Shown here in pieces: positions 8,465 through 19,214 of a stretch of 64,000 nt of DNA. Below the pieces are notes generated by a model. It saw only the letters and a list, made by a program, of their open reading frames with translations. It ran no database searches and had not been told where the DNA came from. This stretch comes from Enterococcus faecalis. Lineage in GTDB: Bacteria > Bacillota > Bacilli > Lactobacillales > Enterococcaceae. How positions within the stretch are numbered: the stretch's first letter is position 1; every line of letters starts with the position of its first letter. The stretch lies in the NCBI RefSeq assembly GCF_029024925.1, contig NZ_CP118962.1, forward strand, positions 62,001 through 126,000, given 5' to 3'. A program made the translations under genes and the position numbers.

Positions 8465-10144
8465 ATGAAAAGTAAACGTATAAAAGGACTTATCGGGTTA
8501 AGTTTAACAACGCTGTTAGTTTTAGCTGCTTGTGGTGGTGATGGGGGAGCTGGCGCCGAAAAAGCAAAGGGCGGATCAGAGAAAACTGCCGCTAAACAAG
8601 AATTTAAAGTAGTAGTTCAACAAGAAATGCCTTCTGCAGATTTATCTTTAGGAACAGATACAATTAGTTTTACGGCACTGAATAATGCGTATGAAGGAAT
8701 TTATCGTTTAGATGATAAAAGCAAGCCGCAACCAGCAGGGGCTAAAGAAAAAGTGCAAGTCAGTGATGATGGTCTGACGTACACAGTGAAACTAAGAGAA
8801 GAAGCAAAATGGTCCAATGGTGATCCTGTCACAGCTGCCGATTATGTTTTTAGTTGGCAACGTACAGCAGATCCTCAGACTGGCGCTGAGTATGCTTATT
8901 TTCTAGAAATGATTGAAAACGGCGCAGATATTGTAGCTGGTAAGAAACCAGTTTCTGAATTAGGCATTAAAGCAAACGGGGATTATGAGCTAGAAATTAA
9001 ACTGGCAAAACCAACACCATATTTTGATTATTTACTGGCCTTTCCACTATTTTTCCCGCAACATCAAGCAACCGTAGAGAAATATGGCAAAGATTACGCT
9101 GCTTCCAGTGAAAAAGCAGTCTATAATGGTCCGTTTGTCTTAGCTAACTTTGAAGGGGCTGGCTCAGATACCAATTGGACTTTGGAAAAAAATGAAAACT
9201 ATTGGGATAAAGACAATGTCAAATTAGATAAAATCAATTTTGATGTCGTCAAGGAGGCACCAACTGCCTTGAACTTATTCCAAGATGGTCAAGCAGACGA
9301 TGTTATTTTAAGTGGCGAATTGGCCCAGCAAATGGCGAAGGATCCAGAATTGGTTATCGAAAAAGAAGCACGAACCAGCTATTTGGAATTTAATCAGCGA
9401 GATAAAAATTCACCGTATAATAATGTGAATTTACGCAAAGCAATTTCAGCAGCGATTGATCGCAACGCATTAGTAGATAAAATTTTAGGCGACGGCTCAG
9501 TAGTCGCTACCGGCTTAATTCCAGAAGGGATGTCGTATTCGCCGACAGATGACAAAGATTTTGCTGATGAAAATAAAAAAATTGTTGAATATAGCCCAGA
9601 AAAAGCAAAAGAATATTGGGCAAAAGCGAAGAAAGAATTGGGCATAACAACACTCAAAATGGATATTGTTGCCGATGATGTCGATTCTACGAAAAAGTTA
9701 GCGGAATATATTCAAGGTACGTTAAAGGATACTTTAGAGGGCATTGATGTAACAGTGAGCCCAGTGCCGTTTTCAGTTCGAATTGATCGAGGTAGTCGCG
9801 GCGATTTTGAGACAATCTTAGGTGGTTGGGCTGCGGATTACGCAGATCCTAGTAGTTTCTTAGATCTTTTTGTTACTGGTAATAACTATAATCGCGGGCG
9901 TTTTTCAAGTAAAGCCTACGATGAGTTGATTGAGGCTTCAGCTACAAGAGATGCTTCAGATCCTGAAAAACGTTGGGAAGACATGGTTAAGGCTGAGAAG
10001 TTATTGATTGGTGAAGAGACCGCTTTAGCACCACTTTATCAAAAGGCTACTGCCCATCTACGCAGTAAAGAAGTGAAAGGCGTCGTTGCCCATGGTGCTG
10101 GCGCACAATATGATTATAAGTGGACATATGTGACAGAAGAGTAG
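8465..10144 (+). CDS. Peptide-binding lipoprotein of an ABC importer (pheromone-binding / OppA type)
   Basis: A 559-residue extracytoplasmic solute-binding protein of family 5. The signal peptide ends in the lipobox LAAC at residue 23, so the mature protein is lipid-anchored to the outer face of the membrane. The body shows the usual OppA features: EAKWSNGDPVTAADYVFSW near residue 110, YNGPFVL and LRKAISAAIDR. In enterococci this subgroup includes the TraC/PrgZ-type proteins that capture sex-pheromone peptides for import through the Opp permease, so peptide uptake is the likely role. The closeness to TraC is recognition, not an alignment. No permease genes are adjacent, so it probably uses an Opp system encoded elsewhere. 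ATG 8465 follows GAAGGGAG. Confidence 0.85.
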   Translation: MKSKRIKGLIGLSLTTLLVLAACGGDGGAGAEKAKGGSEKTAAKQEFKVVVQQEMPSADLSLGTDTISFTALNNAYEGIYRLDDKSKPQPAGAKEKVQVSDDGLTYTVKLREEAKWSNGDPVTAADYVFSWQRTADPQTGAEYAYFLEMIENGADIVAGKKPVSELGIKANGDYELEIKLAKPTPYFDYLLAFPLFFPQHQATVEKYGKDYAASSEKAVYNGPFVLANFEGAGSDTNWTLEKNENYWDKDNVKLDKINFDVVKEAPTALNLFQDGQADDVILSGELAQQMAKDPELVIEKEARTSYLEFNQRDKNSPYNNVNLRKAISAAIDRNALVDKILGDGSVVATGLIPEGMSYSPTDDKDFADENKKIVEYSPEKAKEYWAKAKKELGITTLKMDIVADDVDSTKKLAEYIQGTLKDTLEGIDVTVSPVPFSVRIDRGSRGDFETILGGWAADYADPSSFLDLFVTGNNYNRGRFSSKAYDELIEASATRDASDPEKRWEDMVKAEKLLIGEETALAPLYQKATAHLRSKEVKGVVAHGAGAQYDYKWTYVTEE

Positions 10145-10146
10145 TT

Positions 10147-10194
10147 AAAAAGAGACACAGAATAGTCAAATCGACTGTTCTGTGTCTCTTTTAA
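10147..10194. terminator. Bidirectional terminator between convergent genes
   Basis: AAAAGAGACACAGAA and TTCTGTGTCTCTTTT form a long stem between the lipoprotein gene (+) and the DUF896 gene (-). T runs lie on both strands. Confidence 0.85.
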
Positions 10195-10415
10195 TCAAAA
10201 TATTTCTGCTGTTCTTCTTTTAATTTTTCTGGGGTCACATCTTCACCAGTAGGATCATAAATAGTGACGCCCATTAATGTTTTATTGAATTGTTCACGAA
10301 TGGTCCGCAAATATTCCTGTCGCAAATCGACACGAAGAGCTTGTTCTTCAGATGTTAAACCTTGTTCACGCTCTTTTTGTGCAAGCGTATTAATTCTTTT
10401 TAAAACCTCTAACAT
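10191..10415 (-). CDS. DUF896 (YnzC-like) small cytoplasmic protein
   Basis: A 74-residue charged protein that matches the short DUF896/YnzC family of Firmicutes: a helical pair (INTLAQKEREQGLTSEEQ and LRQEYLRTIREQF) and the conserved GVTIYDPTGEDVTPEKL tail. No function is established for the family. It begins 14 bases after the monooxygenase gene on the same strand, so the two are probably one transcript. The start has AAAGGA eight bases ahead. Confidence 0.85.
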   Translation of the reverse strand: MLEVLKRINTLAQKEREQGLTSEEQALRVDLRQEYLRTIREQFNKTLMGVTIYDPTGEDVTPEKLKEEQQKYFD

Positions 10416-10429
10416 TTCTCATTTCCTTT

Positions 10430-11416
10430 CTATAATAATTCTTTTGCTAGGCGTTCAAACGATTGAAAGCGCGTTTGTTTGTCATAACCTGGGGTGATTA
10501 GCATTGCTTCTGTCAACCCTAGTTCTTCTTGTTGGTGGAAAAACTCCGCAACTTCTTGGCTACTGCCAATGACAAAGCGTTGTTTATTTTGTTCTAAAAC
10601 CAGTTTGTCCATTTCACTGTAAGGGAAAGCTAGGGCTTCTTCTGGCGATAAAAATTTATTTGGAAGCCCATGTTCGGTGGCAAAGATATAATGCTCGAAA
10701 CTAGTCGCATGGTATTCTGCTTCTTCTTTCGTGTCGGCGGCAAAAGTGAAATACGCAGCGCTCACTTGCGGCTCTTGTTGTTCAGTTACTGGTCGGAAAT
10801 GCTTGTAATATGCGGACAATACTTCTTTGGGCAAATGTCCATGAATAAACTGAGCAAAGGAAAAATTAATGCCATATTCACCAGCTGAACGTGCGCTTTC
10901 TTTGCTAGCACCTAGTAACCAAGGTTGTGGTAATAGAACTTCCCGCGGAACAGCTGAAATTTTAGAATATAAATGATCTTCAGGAAATTCCTCTCTTAAA
11001 AAGAGTAAAATTTCAGGTAATTTATCAAATTGGTCTAGCTGTGGTGGCTGACCATTATTTAACGCCAACGTAGTTAAAGGGCTGCCGCCAGGCGAGCGGC
11101 CCATGCCTAAATCGATTCGATCAGGATATAAAGCTGCTAACGTTTTAAACGTTTCTGCGACTTTAAATGGCGCATAATGCATGGTCATGATGCCACCCGC
11201 GCCAACACGAATTTTTTCGGTGGCACTAGCAATATGTGCAACTAAAATTTCTGGCGTTGCACTGGCAAAGGCGTCTGAGCCGTGATGTTCGGCATACCAA
11301 ATTCTTGTGTAACCAAGTTTTTCCGCTAATTGAGCGAGCTCTTTGGCTTCTTGTAATGTGTCGCTTGCTGATTGATTTTTAGGAACCGTTAATTGATCTA
11401 AGATACTTAATTTCAT
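10430..11416 (-). CDS. Luciferase-like flavin-dependent monooxygenase family protein
   Basis: This 328-residue protein belongs to the bacterial luciferase-like (LLM class) TIM-barrel oxidoreductases that use FMNH2. Diagnostic stretches are the N-terminal LSILDQLTVP, YAEHHGSDAFASATPEILVAHIASAT near residue 42, GAGGIMTMHYAPFKVAETF and RIDLGMGRSPGG. The substrate is unknown. Close relatives are annotated as MsnO8-type or alkanal monooxygenase-like. The start at 11416 has AAGGAG nine bases upstream. A longer in-frame start at 11479 would add 21 residues with no ribosome binding site and no family match. It is followed by the DUF896 gene, and its promoter faces the Abi gene. Confidence 0.88.
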   Translation of the reverse strand: MKLSILDQLTVPKNQSASDTLQEAKELAQLAEKLGYTRIWYAEHHGSDAFASATPEILVAHIASATEKIRVGAGGIMTMHYAPFKVAETFKTLAALYPDRIDLGMGRSPGGSPLTTLALNNGQPPQLDQFDKLPEILLFLREEFPEDHLYSKISAVPREVLLPQPWLLGASKESARSAGEYGINFSFAQFIHGHLPKEVLSAYYKHFRPVTEQQEPQVSAAYFTFAADTKEEAEYHATSFEHYIFATEHGLPNKFLSPEEALAFPYSEMDKLVLEQNKQRFVIGSSQEVAEFFHQQEELGLTEAMLITPGYDKQTRFQSFERLAKELL

Positions 11417-11815
11417 GTATGTAGTCTCCTTTTTGGTTATTTTTTTGAAGCTACCGCTATTATCACGCAAGCATGTCAAAAAAAACAGTACGCACTTTTT
11501 AATTCCCTAGTGAGCGAAAAGTAACAAATAGATGTAGCCAAGGTCGATGATAAAAAATTCTCCGCTATGGCTGTGTGCATTTTGATTTTTTGGCCAATGT
11601 ATAGAAATATACTTAATATTTTTTCTGTTTTTATACAACGTATTGTATTTTTTAGTATAAAAAGCTTTTTCTTTAGAAAATTGGGCTATTGACTAGCTAC
11701 AAAACAAATGATAGCATAGAGATAACCTTAAAGAAGAGCTGCTGTGCGGCTAACCAAGAACGTCTATTAGTTTTTCTAATAGACGTTCTTGTGCTAATTA
11801 ATAGGAGAACAGTAT
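11417..11815. other. Divergent intergenic region with a 16-bp hairpin before the abi gene
   Basis: About 400 bases without a gene. On the plus strand TTGACT (11689-11694) and TAGCAT (11712-11717), 17 bases apart, could form a promoter for the abi gene. A perfect 16-bp inverted repeat lies at 11755-11791 in its presumed leader. The left half should hold the minus-strand monooxygenase promoter, which I could not place with confidence. Confidence 0.5.
11755..11791 (+). promoter_or_regulatory. Perfect 16-bp hairpin in the leader of the abi gene
   Basis: CAAGAACGTCTATTAG pairs with CTAATAGACGTTCTTG across a TTTTT loop. No T tract follows on either strand, so it is not a normal terminator. It ends ten bases before the AGGAG ribosome binding site of the gene at 11816, where it could act as an operator, an RNA structure or a stabiliser. 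Confidence 0.6.
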
Positions 11816-12790
11816 ATGAAGCCTTTTAAAACATTAGATGAACAATTAGCTATTTTGGAAGCTCGAGGATTGGTTTTCTCGGATAAAGAAAATGCAAAAA
11901 AGAAATTATCTTTTTATGGCTATTATGAGATTATCAATGGCTATAAAGACTTCCTTTTGGAAAAAAAGCAAAAAATAACTGACCATCAAGAAGAATGTTT
12001 TATAGAAAACAGTACATTTGATCATATTTTTTCTTTATTTATGATGGACAAAACAATAACTTCATCTGTAATTGATGCGACATGTGATGTTGAGATGTAT
12101 GTAAGAGCAGCTATTTCTTACGTTGTCAGTAAAAATATAGGTGAACAACAAATAGACTATTTGAATAGACGTCATTATCAAAGTGGAAAGAAAAACAAAA
12201 ACGGACAAGGATATAAAGTTGATCAGCTAATTACAAAGTTTAAAAAGATTATCTACGATGATATAGAACCCATGAAACACTATCGTGGTTATCATGGAAA
12301 CGTTCCACCTTGGATTATGTTAAAAGGAACAACATTTGGAAACCTGGCTAATTTTTATAAATTACAAAAAAGTGAAAATAAAAAAGAAGTTATAGCAATG
12401 ATTCTAGGAATACCTAAAGAAATCGTGGATGAAGGGATTACCAATATGTTTACTGACATTATCTTTTTATGTCATAGTTATAGGAATAGAGCTGCACATG
12501 GTGGACGAATGTATAACTATCGGTCTGCTAAAGCAGTTATTAGATATAGTGAAAATTTTCATCACCGAGCAAATATTACTCAGGCAGAGTATAGAAAAGG
12601 CAAAGGAATATCCTGTTTAGGTACCCTATTTCATGCATTGACATGGATGGATAATAAAGTAGCTTTAGCAAGGTTACAAGCAGGGGTATCTGTTGCGTTA
12701 GATCAGCACTTAAAAGTTTACCCAAAAGATTATGATTTAGTTTTGTCTGAAAGTAATATCAATCCTAAATTTTTACAGCTTTCTAGATAG
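11816..12790 (+). CDS. Abi family protein (AbiD/AbiF-like, phage abortive infection)
   Basis: A 324-residue protein that starts with the Abi_2 family pattern: KPFKTLDEQLAILEARG, then KKLSFYGYYEIINGYKDFL. The later segment CHSYRNRAAHGGRMYN contains an R-x4-H motif like that of HEPN ribonuclease domains. Lactococcal AbiD and AbiF proteins of this family stop phage growth by aborting infected cells, and a role in phage defence is inferred from the family alone. The gene is AT-rich, sits alone between housekeeping genes, and its leader carries a strong hairpin. These are mild signs of acquisition or special control. No toxin-antitoxin partner is visible. The start ATG 11816 has AGGAG 10 bases ahead. 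Confidence 0.82.
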   Translation: MKPFKTLDEQLAILEARGLVFSDKENAKKKLSFYGYYEIINGYKDFLLEKKQKITDHQEECFIENSTFDHIFSLFMMDKTITSSVIDATCDVEMYVRAAISYVVSKNIGEQQIDYLNRRHYQSGKKNKNGQGYKVDQLITKFKKIIYDDIEPMKHYRGYHGNVPPWIMLKGTTFGNLANFYKLQKSENKKEVIAMILGIPKEIVDEGITNMFTDIIFLCHSYRNRAAHGGRMYNYRSAKAVIRYSENFHHRANITQAEYRKGKGISCLGTLFHALTWMDNKVALARLQAGVSVALDQHLKVYPKDYDLVLSESNINPKFLQLSR

Positions 12791-13034
12791 AATTATTAGA
12801 CTGAGTTGTACATAAAATTATTGTCTACTAGGGAGAGCGTGTTAATCTGTCTTCTGTTAGTTATTAATTATTGTTTGCTTCATCAATAGAAAGCTGTTTT
12901 ATAAAGAGTGTTTTCAGACTATTAGTATAGATTGCTCATAGGAATATTTGCAAACGATGAAGATATCGCTTAAAATAAATGAATCAAGTAAAATGGAACA
13001 TATGTACGCAATCAGCAATTGGAAAGGTGACAAC

Positions 13035-13649
13035 ATGTACGAATATATTATTGGAAAAGTAACGTTTGTTAGCCCATACTATATTGTCGTTGAAACAAAT
13101 GGCATTGGCTATCAGATTTCAGTCGATAACCCGTATCGCTATTCAGGAAAAATGGATACGGATATTAAACTATATCTTCACCAAGTCGTGCGGGAAGATG
13201 CACAACTTTTATTTGGTTTTGGCAGTTTAGAAGAAAAACAATTGTTCTTAAAATTAATCAGTGTCTCTGGAATTGGACCTAAAAGTGGCTTAGCTATCAT
13301 GGCTTCTGTGGCTGATCATGGTGGTTTAATCAATGCAATTGAAGGGGAAGATGTTACATATTTAACGAAGTTCCCAGGTGTTGGCAAGAAAACAGCCCAA
13401 CAAATGATTTTAGATTTAAAAGGAAAATTAGGCGAATTAGAGTCTTCCGAAGCAGCGGTTGCGGCCATGACCGCAACCGAAGCGGTGACAACAAGCAATC
13501 AAGCATTGGCAGAAGCGTTAGAAGCATTAAGTGCCCTAGGCTACAGTGACCGAGAGATTAAGCGTATCACTAAGCAATTGGAAGCGTTAGGTGAGACAAC
13601 GACAGATGTTTATTTGAGCAATGCGTTAAAATTCATGATGAAACGCTAA
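13035..13649 (+). CDS. ruvA: Holliday junction branch migration protein RuvA
   Basis: The 204-residue length and sequence are those of RuvA, the tetrameric junction-binding subunit that loads the RuvB motor during recombination and repair. The N-terminal OB-fold domain ([27 protein letters not shown]) is followed by two helix-hairpin-helix motifs, [12 protein letters not shown] and [12 protein letters not shown], and a C-terminal three-helix RuvB-contacting domain after an Ala/Thr-rich linker. ATG 13035 is preceded by AAAGGTG. Upstream in-frame codons back to 12948 lack homology. ruvB starts 12 bases downstream, so they form an operon. Confidence 0.96.
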
Positions 13650-13661
13650 GGAGGAATAACG

Positions 13662-14678
13662 ATGACAGAAGAAGAACGGTTGCTTTCAGCTGCAAGTCAA
13701 GAAGCAGAAGCTTCAATTGAAAAATCGTTACGTCCACAATTTTTAGCACAATATATTGGTCAAGATAAAGTAAAACAAGAACTAACGATTTATATTGAAG
13801 CGGCGAAAAATCGGAATGAAGCGTTGGATCATACCCTTCTTTATGGTCCGCCAGGTTTAGGGAAAACGACAATGGCGATGGTCATCGCCAATGAAATGAA
13901 TGTGAACATTCGTACCACAAGTGGACCAGCCATCGAACGGGCGGGAGATTTAGTCGCTATTTTGAACGAATTAGAGCCTGGTGATGTGTTATTTATCGAT
14001 GAAATTCATCGTTTGCCGCGAGTTGTGGAAGAAATGCTGTATTCCGCAATGGAAGATTTTTACATTGATATCATGGTCGGTCAAGGAACCACGGCACATC
14101 CCGTTCATTTTCCGTTACCGCCTTTTACTTTAGTGGGCGCTACCACACGGGCAGGGATGCTTTCAGCGCCATTACGAGATCGTTTTGGGATTATTTCTCA
14201 CATGGAGTATTATCAAGAGCAGGATTTAAAAGAAATCGTTCTCCGTTCCGCGGATATTTTTCAAACGGAGATTTTTGAGGAAGGTGCCTTTGAAATTGCG
14301 CGCCGCTCAAGAGGAACCCCCCGAATTGCTAATCGTTTGTTAAAACGTGTCCGTGATTTTGCCCAAGTCCAATCAGATGGCAAAATCGACCGAGCGATTG
14401 CAGACAAAGCGTTAACCTTACTGCAAGTGGACCATCAAGGCTTGGACTATGTCGATCAAAAATTGTTGAAAACAATGATTGATTTATACGGCGGCGGTCC
14501 AGTTGGTTTAAGTACCTTGTCTGTAAATATCGGTGAAGAAACCGAAACGGTGGAAGATATGTATGAACCCTATCTTATTCAAAAAGGTTTCATTAAACGA
14601 ACACCGCGAGGACGAATTGCAACGCCATTTGCGTATGCACATTTTGGGTATGATTATTTAGAGGGTCGTAAAAATTAA
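13662..14678 (+). CDS. ruvB: Holliday junction branch migration ATPase RuvB
   Basis: A 338-residue AAA+ ATPase. It has the Walker A motif GPPGLGKTT near residue 60, Walker B LFIDEIHR, sensor [18 protein letters not shown] and the arginine-finger region typical of RuvB. The C-terminal winged helix ([26 protein letters not shown]) is complete. RuvB hexamers drive branch migration on RuvA-bound junctions. The gene follows ruvA at 12 bases with AAGGAGG as its ribosome binding site and is closed by a terminator. Confidence 0.97.
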   Translation: MTEEERLLSAASQEAEASIEKSLRPQFLAQYIGQDKVKQELTIYIEAAKNRNEALDHTLLYGPPGLGKTTMAMVIANEMNVNIRTTSGPAIERAGDLVAILNELEPGDVLFIDEIHRLPRVVEEMLYSAMEDFYIDIMVGQGTTAHPVHFPLPPFTLVGATTRAGMLSAPLRDRFGIISHMEYYQEQDLKEIVLRSADIFQTEIFEEGAFEIARRSRGTPRIANRLLKRVRDFAQVQSDGKIDRAIADKALTLLQVDHQGLDYVDQKLLKTMIDLYGGGPVGLSTLSVNIGEETETVEDMYEPYLIQKGFIKRTPRGRIATPFAYAHFGYDYLEGRKN

Positions 14679-14696
14679 AGGGTTAAATAAGAGAGA

Positions 14697-14738
14697 AGGG
14701 CCTTCAACAGGATAGAGTATGTTGAAGGTCTTATTTTT
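14697..14738 (+). terminator. Terminator after ruvB
   Basis: CCTTCAACA and TGTTGAAGG arms with a ten-base loop, followed by TCTTATTTTTC. Confidence 0.75.
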
Positions 14739-14801
14739 CATTTTTTCAAAGTTTATGTAACGGAATAAATATTCTTTTTTTGATAGACCACTATAAGTAT
14801 A

Positions 14802-15230
14802 TTAACGAATAATTTTTAAAAGTTTCATCTCTTGATAATATAAATCTTTGTAAGATAAATCAGACAGTTTGCGAGTAACTGTTTTTGATATCGGTTTGTT
14901 TTCAAAACCATTTAAAGCGGACAAAATATATAACTTAGTTGTGCAGGTATTTTTAAAATGATTTCGGATGTAGCCAAGAAGAGCGACTGCTGAGGGTGTT
15001 TCAATATTTTGATTATCTGACGGTAGAGAACACATAGAGCAAACCTGATAATTCAATGTTTTTAAATAGTTGCTGTATGAAAATTTACCTGGTGGATCAC
15101 CTTCAAAATCATTTATAAAAAAGAAGAACTCTTTATTTAATAGATTGCCAGTGGGCTTGCTCAGTCCGTTTAAAGTTATACTGCCTGTAGATAAAGGTTG
15201 TTCGCTAGCTAAGTAGATGTATTCTGTCAA
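14802..15230 (-). CDS. Hypothetical protein with a CxxC motif
   Basis: I do not recognise this 142-residue protein. It has no signal peptide or membrane span. The middle holds CSMC (a CxxC pair), the N-terminal third is rich in Gly, Ser and Phe, and the C-terminal quarter is lysine-rich. The start is ambiguous: GAGGTGAT at 15233-15240 is an excellent ribosome binding site for TTG 15230, whereas GTG 15239 lies inside that site and would add three residues. It is transcribed alone and divergently from nanE. CxxC might bind metal or be redox-active, but nothing else supports that. Confidence 0.6.
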   Translation of the reverse strand: MTEYIYLASEQPLSTGSITLNGLSKPTGNLLNKEFFFFINDFEGDPPGKFSYSNYLKTLNYQVCSMCSLPSDNQNIETPSAVALLGYIRNHFKNTCTTKLYILSALNGFENKPISKTVTRKLSDLSYKDLYYQEMKLLKIIR

Positions 15231-15314
15231 TTTTATCACCTCTTTCTTATCGATATGAATTATCGTATCATGATATAATCAAATCCGCTATATTTTAAGG
15301 TGAAATGCTAAATG

Positions 15315-15359
15315 GAAACAAAAGAAAGCAAGCCTTAACCGCTTGCTTTCTTTTGTTTC
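15315..15359 (+). promoter_or_regulatory. 19-bp perfect inverted repeat in the nanE leader, possible attenuator
   Basis: GAAACAAAAGAAAGCAAGC (15315-15333) and its exact complement (15341-15359) flank seven bases. The inner part AAGCAAGC/GCTTGCTT is GC-rich and is followed by TCTTTTGTTT, so it resembles an intrinsic terminator. It lies downstream of a -10-like TATAAT (15274-15279) and upstream of nanE. A short in-frame reading start (ATG 15305 after AAGGTG) runs through it into nanE. Confidence 0.55.
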
Positions 15360-15369
15360 ACGTGAAACG
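15354..15369. promoter_or_regulatory. parS-like chromosome partition site 1
   Basis: TGTTTCACGTGAAACG matches the conserved 16-bp ParB binding site TGTTTCACGTGAAACA at 15 of 16 positions. It contains a perfect 14-bp palindrome. It overlaps the end of the nanE leader inverted repeat. Confidence 0.75.
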
Positions 15370-15451
15370 TTTGTTCTTATTTAGAAGAGTGGCATATTTC
15401 AGCTGTTGTAGGTATACTGTGTTTGTAATCGCTTTTAAATTGGAGGGATCA

Positions 15452-16150
15452 ATGTTGAATAAAGAAATCAAAGGGGCATTAATTGTTTCTTGCCAAGCGT
15501 TGGCAGACGAACCGTTGCATAGTTCCTTTATCATGTCCAAGATGGCTTTGGCCGCTAAACAAGGAGGGGCTAAAGGTATTCGAGCAAATTCTGTGGTAGA
15601 CATTCGAGCAATCCGGAAAGAGGTTGATTTACCAATCATTGGGATTATTAAACGAGATTATCCTGACGCAGAAGTATATATTACCGCAACTATGCGTGAG
15701 GTAGATGAATTAATGGCTGTTCAGCCAGAAATTATCGCTCTCGATGCAACCCATTCGAAACGACCAAATGGCGAAACGTTAGCCACATTTTTCAAAAGAA
15801 TAAAAGAAAAGTATCCTAACCAAGAATGGATGGCGGATTGTTCCACACTGGAAGAGATGATTGAAGCGGCGGAGTTAGGTTTTGATTATATTGGCACAAC
15901 GTTAGTCGGCTATACGCCGCAAAGTGAAAATCAGCGGATTGAACAAAATGATTTTGAACTGTTAAGAGAAGCAAAGAAGCATTTTACTACACCAATCATT
16001 GTAGAAGGAATGATTGATACGCCAGCAAAAGTCCAACGTGTTCTGGAGCTAGGTGCCTATAGCGTGGTGGTGGGATCTGTTATTACACGACCGCAAAAAA
16101 TTACTGAAAAATTTGTGGAAGCTACGAAAATAAAACAGAATCAAGCATAA
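15452..16150 (+). CDS. nanE: N-acetylmannosamine-6-phosphate 2-epimerase
   Basis: NanE converts ManNAc-6-phosphate to GlcNAc-6-phosphate, a step in sialic acid and ManNAc use. The 232-residue TIM-barrel protein shows GALIVSCQALADEPLHSSFIM, GGAKGIRAN, IIGIIKRDYPD, IALDATHSKRPNG and the phosphate-binding end GAYSVVVGSVITRP, all typical of the family. ATG 15452 follows TGGAGGG. An in-frame start at 15305 would add 49 residues unlike any NanE. The rest of a nan operon is not here; the neighbour is a secreted glycosidase, so the gene may serve amino sugars freed from host glycans. A weak cre-like match (15424-15437, 12 of 14) overlaps the region before its ribosome binding site. Confidence 0.93.
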   Translation: MLNKEIKGALIVSCQALADEPLHSSFIMSKMALAAKQGGAKGIRANSVVDIRAIRKEVDLPIIGIIKRDYPDAEVYITATMREVDELMAVQPEIIALDATHSKRPNGETLATFFKRIKEKYPNQEWMADCSTLEEMIEAAELGFDYIGTTLVGYTPQSENQRIEQNDFELLREAKKHFTTPIIVEGMIDTPAKVQRVLELGAYSVVVGSVITRPQKITEKFVEATKIKQNQA

Positions 16151-16186
16151 ACTAAATACACTATCGATACACTCGTTATTTTTTGA

Positions 16187-18667
<2,481 letters not shown>

Positions 18668-18713
18668 AAAAACAGCTCTTGAGAAAATATCTCTCAAGAG
18701 CTGTTTTTTTTCT
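18668..18713. terminator. Bidirectional terminator after the GH63 gene
   Basis: AAAAACAGCTCTTGAGA and TCTCAAGAGCTGTTTTT arms surround a six-base loop. T runs lie on both strands, so it can also end a minus-strand transcript from about 18950. Confidence 0.9.
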
Positions 18714-18902
18714 TCACTTGCTACAATCTGTTTCCCTCTGATTTAATTAAATGTAATTTATTTGTTTAAATAAATATATTTCATATAATTAAATAAAATA
18801 TCTAAAAATAAACGATATGTACTTTTATTAAAAATGTTATTTAATAAAAATGAAATGGATATTCAGTGAAATTGATTGTACAATGGTTAGTGAAGAGTGG
18901 GT

Positions 18903-18950
18903 TTAACGGAATAGTGTAATAAGGAATAAGCTGATATCAAAACCAAACAT
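18903..18950 (-). CDS. Candidate short hydrophobic peptide (SHP-like pheromone) gene
   Basis: The 15-codon frame encodes MFGFDISLFLITLFR. Its start has AAGGAGG at the right distance (eight bases), and a promoter TTGAAA-18 bp-TATAAT lies just upstream on the same strand. The terminator at 18668-18713 would end a transcript of about 290 bases. It is divergent from an Rgg-like regulator, the standard arrangement for shp/rgg peptide signalling pairs in streptococci. The peptide is very hydrophobic and has an internal Asp-Ile start (DISLFLITL), as many mature SHPs begin with Asp or Glu. The signals are seen in the sequence. The pheromone role is inference, and so short a frame could arise by chance. 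Confidence 0.5.
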   Translation of the reverse strand: MFGFDISLFLITLFR

Positions 18951-18987
18951 ATGCAAAACCTCCTTCTCTGTTAGCTATATTGACTTC

Positions 18988-19017
18988 TATTATAGAACAT
19001 TTCTTTTGGTTTTTTCA
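18988..19017 (-). promoter_or_regulatory. Strong minus-strand promoter for the candidate peptide gene
   Basis: Read on the minus strand: TTGAAA, then 18 bases, then TATAAT, followed about 35 bases later by AAGGAGG and ATG 18950. Both hexamers are near consensus. Confidence 0.65.
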
Positions 19018-19214
19018 AGGGAAGTTAAGTATATAAGTTTTTATGATTATCAAAATATTACAATATTATAATTACGGAAATAATAAAAATGAATATTTTG
19101 AAATATTTATTAATGTTTTCGCTGATTTTGTTTAATTTGTACAGGTATTGTTGGATCTTTAAGTTAATAAAAAAATAATATTTAATATTATTTTTATTAT
19201 AAAAGGGGGATATT

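Larger units (their letters stand above)
18714..19214. other. 500-bp AT-rich region between GH63 and the Rgg-like gene, holding a candidate peptide gene
   Basis: On the minus strand there is a promoter (TTGAAA, 18 bases, TATAAT; 18988-19017) and a ribosome binding site for a 15-codon reading frame at 18903-18950. Just before the plus-strand regulator, AATAATATT and AATATTATT form an AT-only inverted repeat near 19172-19195. Nothing else is recognisable. Confidence 0.55.

Noticed and set aside
11033-11050. ATTGGTCTAGC resembling a NagR half site
   Set aside because: It lies inside the monooxygenase coding region and is not near a promoter, so it is probably chance.
12948-13034. Upstream in-frame extension of ruvA
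   Set aside because: It adds 29 residues unlike any RuvA, while ATG 13035 has a good ribosome binding site and gives the normal length.
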